NCBI GenBank assembly: GCA_016838895.1
Contig: JAEKNU010000054.1
Span: 1-32,412 of the forward strand
Source: Chloroflexota bacterium
GTDB lineage: Bacteria; Chloroflexota; Anaerolineae; Anaerolineales; Anaerolineaceae
Length of the DNA: 32,412 bases
Direction: 5' to 3'
Shown here in pieces: positions 26,717 to 32,412 of the stretch. The position numbers and the translations under genes are program-made. Each line of letters opens with the position of its first letter. Position 1 is the stretch's first letter. The notes beneath the pieces are model-generated. The model was not told the DNA's origin. It saw nothing but the letters and a program-made list of their open reading frames with translations, and searched no databases.

Positions 26717-27134
26717 TTAATCTAAAAAATATTCCTCATCCTCCAGCCAGTTGAGGGGGTTGTGTTCGATATAATGAGCGATTTTTTCATATTCCTGTTC
26801 GTTGCGGATGATGTGTTCGTAGTAGTTGCGCTGCCAGACGGGGGTGTTCAATAATTGGTTGATTTGTTTGGCAGAAAATGTTTTGAATGCACGTACAATT
26901 TCGGATAATGGGTAACGTTTGGCATGTGGTGGAATCGTTGAATCTGATCGAACATCATTTCCATCCAGCGTAGGGGGAGGTTTGAAACCTCCCCCTACGG
27001 CGCCGGTTCCAATAGAATTTTCTATATTGAAATCATCTTTATCAATTAATACGATAATCGCATGCACATGATTGGGAATGATCATATTCCGGCAAACGTA
27101 TAGATCGGCGATGATGTTTTTGTTGGTTTGTCAT
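26717..27134 (-). pseudogene. RayT copy 3, internally deleted and frameshifted
   Basis: The C-terminal 122 codons from IIPNHVHAIIVLI on are intact, including HVH and VWQRNYYEHIIRNEQEY, ending NPLNWLEDEEY. Immediately upstream, in another frame, the normal N-terminus is present from an ATG at 27134: MTNQQKHHRRSIRLPEYD. The join falls at about 27085-27090. Compared with copy 1, about 58 codons between YD and MPNHVH are missing and the frame is shifted by one. The missing part holds the strand with VTICTH, so the enzyme should be inactive. An in-frame REP palindrome lies at 26970-26998. Confidence 0.85.
26970..26998. repeat. REP-like palindrome inside RayT copy 3
   Basis: Identical to the element at 24306-24334 (14-bp stem, one central base), with the same flanks for about 44 bases in total. 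It encodes VGGGFKPPPT in the RayT frame. Confidence 0.85.
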
Positions 27135-27221
27135 TGATTACTCCTTGCTATTGCCACATTGATATTTTATACAATTATGTGTTTTCAACCAATCGGATTG
27201 GGTTCATGATAAAATCGATTG

Positions 27222-28199
27222 ATGAACGAAATCAAACGGAAATCAGCAGACCAGCTCAACTATGTGGCATTGGCCGGGGGTGTGGGCGGCGCGAAGCTGG
27301 CGCATGGATTGGCGGCCCTGTTACCGCCGGAACAGTTGACGATTGTGGTCAATACCGGGGATGATATGCAATACATGGGTCTACAGGTTTGCCCGGATGT
27401 GGATACAGTGTTGTATACACTTTCAGGTTGGGCCAATACGCAAAGCGGTTGGGGCGTAGCGGGGGATACATTTAACAATCTGGGGGCGCTGGCCGCATTG
27501 GATGTTGATCATTGGTTCCGCATCGGCGATAAGGATTTGGCAACGCATATGCTGCGTACGCTCTTGCTGGAGAGCGGTTTGACTTTAACGCAGGTCACGG
27601 CTGAATTAGCCCGGCGCATGGGGATTGCACACCCGATTTTGCCAATGAGTGATGCCCCCTACCCCACTCTGCTGGAAACGAATCAGGGAGTGCTGGATTT
27701 TCAGGTCTATTTTGTAAAAAACCACTGCGAGCCAGTGATAAAACGAATTTTCTGGAATGATGGAAAGGAAGGCCAGGCTTCGCCGCAAGTGATGCTGGCT
27801 TTAAATGAAGCAGACTGCGTGATCCTGTGCCCGTCGAATCCGTTTGTGAGCATTGATCCGATCCTTTCCTTAAAAGGGGTACGCGACCTGCTGCGCGAAC
27901 GTTTCTGCATGGCATTAAGTCCGATCATTCAGGGCAAGGCCCTAAAGGGTCCGGCGGCAAAAATGTTTAGCGAGCTGGGCGTGGTACCATCTGCGCATGC
28001 GGTGGCGGATTACTACAAGGATTTCGTTTCGCTGTTTTTTGTGGATGAACTGGATCAGGCGGAGATGGCAGCCATTGCCGAACTGGACATGGCGGTCGAG
28101 GCGATTCCATCGATTATGCCGACACTGAAAGAACGAAAACAAACTGCCAGCCTGATGCTGGATTCCTTTTTTCAACATTTTACTGGAGTAAGTACATGA
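27222..28199 (+). CDS. cofD: 2-phospho-L-lactate transferase CofD
   Basis: The product has 325 residues. CofD joins the lactyl-phosphate (or phosphoenolpyruvyl) nucleotide made by CofC to the deazaflavin Fo in coenzyme F420 synthesis. The sequence has the N-terminal ALAGGVGGAKLAHGL loop, VVNTGDDMQYMGLQVCPDVD with the metal/Fo-binding Asp pair, SDAPYPTLLET, CPSNPFVSIDPIL and ALSPIIQGKALKGPAAKM near the C-terminus, all typical. The ATG at 27222 is preferred over the adjoining TTG; no good ribosome site is visible, so a leaderless or poorly initiated message is possible. The stop overlaps the cofC start by four bases (ATGA). Confidence 0.95.
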   Translation: MNEIKRKSADQLNYVALAGGVGGAKLAHGLAALLPPEQLTIVVNTGDDMQYMGLQVCPDVDTVLYTLSGWANTQSGWGVAGDTFNNLGALAALDVDHWFRIGDKDLATHMLRTLLLESGLTLTQVTAELARRMGIAHPILPMSDAPYPTLLETNQGVLDFQVYFVKNHCEPVIKRIFWNDGKEGQASPQVMLALNEADCVILCPSNPFVSIDPILSLKGVRDLLRERFCMALSPIIQGKALKGPAAKMFSELGVVPSAHAVADYYKDFVSLFFVDELDQAEMAAIAELDMAVEAIPSIMPTLKERKQTASLMLDSFFQHFTGVST

Positions 28200-28837
28200 A
28201 ACAATGGGCCGTTATCCCGATGAAGCCGCTTAACGATGCAAAATCTCGTCTGAGTACTGTACTCAGTGATCAGGAAAGGAAAGCATTGGTGATTGCCTTG
28301 TTCAAGCATACGCTCGATCAATTCAGCACAATCCATAAATTTGACGGGCTGTCGGTGATCACTGCCGACCCTGTGCTGGCGGGGATTGCCAGATCAGATG
28401 ATGTTGAGGTTTTTGAAGAAACTGAGCCCTCTAACCTGAACCATTCCCTGCAGGCGGCCATGCCTTTCTTCATTAAAAAGAAGGTCAATAGCTTGCTGGT
28501 TTTACCTGGGGATTTGCCATATATCAATACACGTGTTTTGATTGATATGGAGCATGAGATGGAAAAGAGCAATTTACTGATGATTGCCCCGGATCAGCAT
28601 TTAAGCGGTACCAATGCATTGTTTTTCAATCCGTTGAAAAAAATGGAATTTTTCTTTGGTGAGCATTCTTTCATCAAGCATATCGAGAATGGCAGAGCAG
28701 CAAAATATAGCATCAAGCTGTATTTTGCTGATGCGCTGAAAATGGATATTGATACGCCGGAAGATATGCTGCAGCATCAGAAGATTTTGAATTATCGCCT
28801 GGGGAAACCAGATCAGGATGTTGAAGAGACTGCCTGA
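28196..28837 (+). CDS. cofC: 2-phospho-L-lactate guanylyltransferase CofC
   Basis: The product has 213 residues. CofC makes the activated nucleotide (GDP/GTP-derived) of phospholactate or phosphoenolpyruvate, the donor used by CofD. It is a small nucleotidyltransferase fold with the N-terminal WAVIPMKPLNDAKSRLS (a variant of the usual 'P.K....aKsRL'), SVITADP, SLLVLPGDLPYI with the metal Asp in GDLP, LSGTNALFF and the terminal MDIDTPEDM. GGAG lies ahead of the ATG within the end of cofD, and the ATGA overlap points to coupled translation. Fo synthase and CofE are not in the window. Confidence 0.95.
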   Translation: MKQWAVIPMKPLNDAKSRLSTVLSDQERKALVIALFKHTLDQFSTIHKFDGLSVITADPVLAGIARSDDVEVFEETEPSNLNHSLQAAMPFFIKKKVNSLLVLPGDLPYINTRVLIDMEHEMEKSNLLMIAPDQHLSGTNALFFNPLKKMEFFFGEHSFIKHIENGRAAKYSIKLYFADALKMDIDTPEDMLQHQKILNYRLGKPDQDVEETA

Positions 28838-28869
28838 CATCAATCAGATTAATTCACGTCATTCCTCAT

Positions 28870-28899
28870 TTGCAGGGTTTGAAAAGCAGGACGTATAAT
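28870..28899 (+). promoter_or_regulatory. Likely promoter of the GlpA-like operon
   Basis: TTGCAG (28870-28875) and TATAAT (28894-28899) are separated by 18 bases, in the 104-base gap after cofC. AAGGAG at 28929-28934 then lies seven bases before the TTG start. Confidence 0.5.
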
Positions 28900-28941
28900 T
28901 AGATTAATCGCTTATCATTATTGACCTGAAGGAGCAGCGGA

Positions 28942-30450
28942 TTGAACAACACCTCGAAACAATTTGATGTGGTCATTATCGGCGGCGGTATTACCGGCAG
29001 CATGGCCGCCAGGGAATTATCACGTTATCAACTGAAGATTGCCTTAATCGATAAAAATGCCGATATCGGCGCGGAAACCACAGCCGCCAATTCGGCTATT
29101 ATTCACGCCGGATACGACCCCGTCCCGGGCAGCCTGAAAGCGCAGATGAATGTGCTGGGCAACCCGCTCTGGGATGAACTATCCGAGCAGCTGGATTTCG
29201 CCTACAGCCGCCGCGGCGACTATGTAGTGGCCGTCGGGGATGAAGAACTTGAAAATCTGGAAAAACTGCATCAGATCGGGATTCAAAACGGCGTGCCAGG
29301 TATGCAGATTATCACCGCGGATGAGATGCGCCGGCGCGAGCCGCTGATTAACCCCAGGGTCAGTGCGGCATTGTGGGCAAAGACCGGCGGAGTATGTGAT
29401 CCGTTTGGGGCCAATATCGCTGCCGCTGAAAATGCGGTGATGAACGGCGTACAGGTCTATCGGGATACCAAATTCACTGGCTTCCTGATGGAAGGTACAC
29501 GCATCACTGGCATCAGCACCAATCAGGGTGATTTCAAATGCCGCTGGGTGATCAATGCCGCGGGTGTGTATGCCGATGAGGTCATGCATGCCGCGGGTGT
29601 ACACCCTGAGTTCAAGATCACCGCCCGGCGCGGGGAATACTTCATTCTGGATCGGGCGGGCTGCTCGATGGATCAGGTGCTCTTCCCGGTGCCAACCGAT
29701 GCCGGTAAAGGCATTGTGGTAACCGCATCCGTGCACGGCAATGTGATCGTGGGACCCAATGCCAATTTGATAGATGATAAGGAAGACAAGGCCATCACCC
29801 GTCCGGGGATGGATGAAATCTGGAGCGGCGCGCAGAAACTGGTGCCCTCGATCAAGAAAAGTGACATCATCGCGCTGTTCTCGGGTATGCGCGCGCACGG
29901 CAATGCGCCCACCCCTGGCGGTGTGGTGGATTATCAGCATGACTTTATGATTGAAATCGCGCCCGGTGTGGAGGGATTGATCAACCTGGCGGGCATTGAA
30001 TCCCCCGGGTTGACCGCCGCCCCGGCGATTGCGTTACGTGTGGTGGAACTGCTCAAGGATGCCGGAGAGAAACTACTGGAGAATCCCGCTTTCAATCCGA
30101 TCCGTAAAAATCGTCCGCGCTTCCGGCATTTATCGCATGCGCAGCAAAAGACATTAATCGAAGAGAACCCCTTATACGGACGGGTTGTCTGCCGCTGTGA
30201 AATGGTCACGGAAGGGGAAATTGTGGCGGAGATCCACTCCCCCATCCCGGCCACGACCTATGACGGCATAAAGCGCCGTACCTGGCTGGGGACAGGACGC
30301 TGCCTGGGCGGCTTTGACATGCCCAAGGTGGTAGATATCCTGGCACGTGAGTTAGGTGTCAGTCCTTTTGAAATCACCAAGAAAGGCGCCGGATCAGAAT
30401 ATCTGACTTGCTACACCAAAGATGGAGTCTGCCATGATAAAACTGAATGA
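28942..30450 (+). CDS. GlpA-like FAD-dependent dehydrogenase with BFD-type [2Fe-2S] region
   Basis: The product has 502 residues, starting at TTG with AAGGAG seven bases upstream and no ATG nearby. The N-terminal FAD loop reads DVVIIGGGITGSMAARELS, and the DAO-type domain continues with ETTAANSAIIHAGYDP and INAAGVYADEV, as in glycerol-3-phosphate dehydrogenase/L-2-hydroxyglutarate oxidase enzymes. The C-terminal 90 residues are a BFD-like [2Fe-2S] region: VCRCEMVTEGEI (C417, C419) and GRCLGGFDMPKV (C454). The usual fourth Cys is Asp at 459. It heads a three-gene operon and overlaps the next gene by 17 bases. In other bacteria this triad is annotated as anaerobic glycerol-3-phosphate dehydrogenase; the substrate is inferred. 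Confidence 0.88.
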   Translation: MNNTSKQFDVVIIGGGITGSMAARELSRYQLKIALIDKNADIGAETTAANSAIIHAGYDPVPGSLKAQMNVLGNPLWDELSEQLDFAYSRRGDYVVAVGDEELENLEKLHQIGIQNGVPGMQIITADEMRRREPLINPRVSAALWAKTGGVCDPFGANIAAAENAVMNGVQVYRDTKFTGFLMEGTRITGISTNQGDFKCRWVINAAGVYADEVMHAAGVHPEFKITARRGEYFILDRAGCSMDQVLFPVPTDAGKGIVVTASVHGNVIVGPNANLIDDKEDKAITRPGMDEIWSGAQKLVPSIKKSDIIALFSGMRAHGNAPTPGGVVDYQHDFMIEIAPGVEGLINLAGIESPGLTAAPAIALRVVELLKDAGEKLLENPAFNPIRKNRPRFRHLSHAQQKTLIEENPLYGRVVCRCEMVTEGEIVAEIHSPIPATTYDGIKRRTWLGTGRCLGGFDMPKVVDILARELGVSPFEITKKGAGSEYLTCYTKDGVCHDKTE

Positions 30451-31720
30451 CATTGACGTATTGGTGATCGGCAGCGGACCCGGCGGGATGGCAGCGGCAT
30501 TAGCCGCCAAAGAAAACGGCGCCAGAAATGTAGTGGTTGTCGAGCGCGACAGCGAACCAGGCGGTATTTTACTGCAATGTATCCATCACGGTTTCGGGAT
30601 GGAGATTTTTAAGGAAGATTTACCCGGCCCCAGCTATGCGCAGCGTTTTGTGGAGCAGGTCTATGCGGCCGGGATTGAGTTTATGCTGGATGCGATGGTG
30701 ATTGATATCAAGCCCAGCCGTGAAGTGGTCATCTCCAGCAAGACATTGGGCTTGCTGACCCTGCAGCCCAAAGCGGTTGTACTGGCCATGGGCTGCCGCG
30801 AACGCTCGCGGGCGCAGATCCAACTGCCCGGCTGCCGTCCGAACGGCGTATTCACCGCCGGAACGGCACAGCGCTGGGTTAATATCGAAGGCTTTATGCC
30901 AGGAAAGAAGTATGTCATCCTGGGATCCGGCGATATCGGCATGATCATGGCGCGCCGGCTGACCTTTGAAGGCGCCCAGGTGGAAAAAGTACTCGAAATT
31001 ATGCCCTACATCAGCGGCCTGACCCGTAATTACGTGCAGTGCCTGCTGGATTACGACATCCCGCTGCAATTGCAGCATACCATCAAAAATATCATTGGTA
31101 CGGATCGCGTGGAAGCCATCGAATCCGTGCAGGTGGATGACAAATGGCAGCCCATCCCGGGCACCGAAGAGATCAGCGAATGCGATACCTTGTTGCTCTC
31201 GGTGGGATTGATCCCCGAGAATGAACTCTCCAAGCAAGCCGGCGTGGTTCTGGACGCCATGACCAATGGCCCCGTGGTGAACCAGTTTTATGCCACCAAT
31301 GTGCCCGGCTTTTTTGCCGCCGGGAATGTGGTACACGTCTATGATCTGGCGGATTGGGTCACCACAGCCGGATACAAAGCCGGTAAATTTGCCGCCAAAT
31401 ATGCCAATAAAGGCAAGGATTTAATCGGCAAAAGCATCCCGGTGCTGGGTGGCGAGAACGTGCGCGCCGTGGTACCGCAGCAGATCTCAGCCGCGGCGAA
31501 GAAATCGTCCAAAGAGATTGAACTGCAATTCCGCGTGCCCTCCCCCATTGAAGAGCCTGTCAGGGTGGTTGTACGCGCCGGAGATGAAGTGCTTGGCACG
31601 CGCAACTTCCGCTATGCGCGTCCGGGCGAAATGATGGACGTGACCATCAAGCGCAAGGACATCCCCGAGAGAGCCGAATCGGTTACGGTGTCCTGTGAGC
31701 CGCGCAAAAGGAGCAAATAA
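30434..31720 (+). CDS. NAD(P)/FAD-dependent oxidoreductase of the GlpA-DUF1667 operon
   Basis: The product has 428 residues. It has two Rossmann folds: DVLVIGSGPGGMAAALAAKE with the FAD acid at VVVVERD, then GGILLQCIHHGFG; and KYVILGSGDIGMIMARRL for NAD(P). GFFAAGNVVHVYDLADWV is the second FAD motif with its Asp. The last 80 residues form a beta-rich tail (LQFRVPSPIEEPVRVVVRAG). It probably passes electrons between NAD(P)H and the GlpA-like subunit. I prefer the ATG at 30434, with GGAG six bases upstream, over the ATG at 30422. Two bases separate its stop from the DUF1667 gene start. Confidence 0.9.
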   Translation: MIKLNDIDVLVIGSGPGGMAAALAAKENGARNVVVVERDSEPGGILLQCIHHGFGMEIFKEDLPGPSYAQRFVEQVYAAGIEFMLDAMVIDIKPSREVVISSKTLGLLTLQPKAVVLAMGCRERSRAQIQLPGCRPNGVFTAGTAQRWVNIEGFMPGKKYVILGSGDIGMIMARRLTFEGAQVEKVLEIMPYISGLTRNYVQCLLDYDIPLQLQHTIKNIIGTDRVEAIESVQVDDKWQPIPGTEEISECDTLLLSVGLIPENELSKQAGVVLDAMTNGPVVNQFYATNVPGFFAAGNVVHVYDLADWVTTAGYKAGKFAAKYANKGKDLIGKSIPVLGGENVRAVVPQQISAAAKKSSKEIELQFRVPSPIEEPVRVVVRAGDEVLGTRNFRYARPGEMMDVTIKRKDIPERAESVTVSCEPRKRSK

Positions 31721-31722
31721 GC

Positions 31723-32094
31723 ATGCCTGAGATCAAAGAAATTTACTGTGTGACCTGTCCGAAGGGCTGCAAGCTCTCCGTGTTGATGGAGGGCGAAAAA
31801 ATCCTCGAAGTGAAGCACGGCTGCAAACGCGGAACCGACTATGCGCATGAAGAGTTGATCCATCCCAAGCGCATGGTGGCCACCTCCGTGCAGTTGGACG
31901 GCGGCATGCATCCATTGGTGGCGGTGTATACCGATAAACCAATTGACAAAACACTGATCCATCCCCTGCTGGCAAGACTGCGCGAGGTGCATGTGCCTGC
32001 GCCTGTGAAAATGGGGGATATATTGCTGGAAAACGCCCTGGACAGCGGCGTGAATGTGCTGGCCAGCCGCAGTGTGGAACGCAAAGGGGGGTAA
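31723..32094 (+). CDS. DUF1667 protein, small Cys-rich operon partner
   Basis: The product has 123 residues. The N-terminal YCVTCPKGCKLSV gives CxxCxxxC, and a fourth Cys follows in VKHGCKRGTDYA, a likely Fe-S or Zn site. The rest has MVATSVQLDGGMHPLVAVYTDKPI and VKMGDILLENALDSGVNVLASR, typical of DUF1667. The family is found almost always beside GlpA-like and NAD(P)/FAD enzymes, as here, suggesting a third subunit and electron carrier. AAAAGGAG lies 9 bases before the ATG. Confidence 0.92.
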   Translation: MPEIKEIYCVTCPKGCKLSVLMEGEKILEVKHGCKRGTDYAHEELIHPKRMVATSVQLDGGMHPLVAVYTDKPIDKTLIHPLLARLREVHVPAPVKMGDILLENALDSGVNVLASRSVERKGG

Positions 32095-32129
32095 TTGGGG
32101 GCCGACGATTGATAAGTTTTCAATTATTA

Positions 32130-32171
32130 CACGTCCATCATCCTGGATGGACGTGATTTCATTAATTTTTT
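32130..32171 (+). terminator. Possible terminator of the GlpA-like operon
   Basis: A perfect 10-bp stem CACGTCCATC / GATGGACGTG around ATCCTG, 35 bases after the last stop. The T-run (32166-32171) lies ten bases beyond the stem, so termination may be weak. Confidence 0.5.
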
Positions 32172-32412
32172 GTGATAACATTTTTATAGTTCGTGGCTAA
32201 ACAGTAAATACTGGATTGTGATCAAGGCATCTTATCCCTGAATATTTCAAAATAACTTATATTATATTCTATTGGTATTTTCGAATCATCAAAAACAGTG
32301 ATGGAACGTTTACAAGAATTTAATAATAATCGTTTACTTGTCTATCCATAATTAAAACCAAACGATGAAAACGATGAAAACTAATTAATTTACATACTTT
32401 TTCTCACAATTA
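32172..32412. other. AT-rich window end, no gene seen
   Basis: No reading frame of useful length on either strand. A short direct repeat, AACGATGAA twice, lies near 32363-32379. Confidence 0.5.

Noticed and set aside
29179..29940. A 253-codon minus-strand frame inside the GlpA-like gene, and a similar one inside the next gene (30620-31336)
   Set aside because: Both lie opposite strongly conserved flavoenzyme frames. They are His- and Ile-rich in the way of antisense shadows and match no family.

Overview
The window looks like a chromosomal segment from an Anaerolineae-type Chloroflexota bacterium. This is an inference from gene content: adjacent cofD and cofC for coenzyme F420, a very large surface protein with DUF11-like and SdrD-B-like repeats ending in a sortase domain, a DUF1667-containing glycerol-3-phosphate-dehydrogenase-like operon, and several REP-associated tyrosine transposases. 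No rRNA, tRNA or CRISPR array was seen. The DNA is moderately AT-rich, and intergenic spaces often carry short palindromic or dispersed repeats.

Layout. Positions 2-4337 (+) hold the broken end of a DUF4956-like membrane protein, a VTC-type polyphosphate polymerase domain protein and a membrane-anchored LRR-CotH-kinase protein, in the family order DUF4956-VTC-CotH. A small DUF3955-like membrane protein follows and ends at a bidirectional terminator. On the minus strand come a translationally coupled pair (UPF0303/haem-degrading-like protein and a Gfo/Idh/MocA oxidoreductase) and a methyltransferase-like protein. A small STAS-like protein (+) is followed on the minus strand by a membrane diguanylate cyclase, a zinc-ribbon protein and an HXXEE membrane protein. 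Between these genes are dispersed repeats at 6877-7101 and 8041-8210.

Positions 11731-22458 hold one 3,575-residue exported protein: a signal peptide, eight two-cysteine DUF11/DUF7933-like repeats, twelve SdrD-B-like repeats without cysteine, four DUF11-like repeats, an LPLTG motif and a sortase domain with His, Cys and Arg in place. The sorting motif and a putative sorting enzyme lie in the same chain, and there is no C-terminal membrane anchor. This is the most striking feature of the window.

Positions 22899-24008 encode a dihydroorotate-dehydrogenase/PreA-like flavoprotein with two [4Fe-4S] motifs but an altered catalytic loop. Positions 24053-27134 (-) hold two intact RayT genes, a CPBP membrane protease and a third RayT broken by an internal deletion. 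The RayT genes carry REP-like palindromes inside their reading frames. Then come cofD-cofC (overlapping by 4 bases) and a three-gene operon: a GlpA-like FAD enzyme, an NAD(P)/FAD oxidoreductase and a DUF1667 protein. The window ends in AT-rich DNA without a visible gene.
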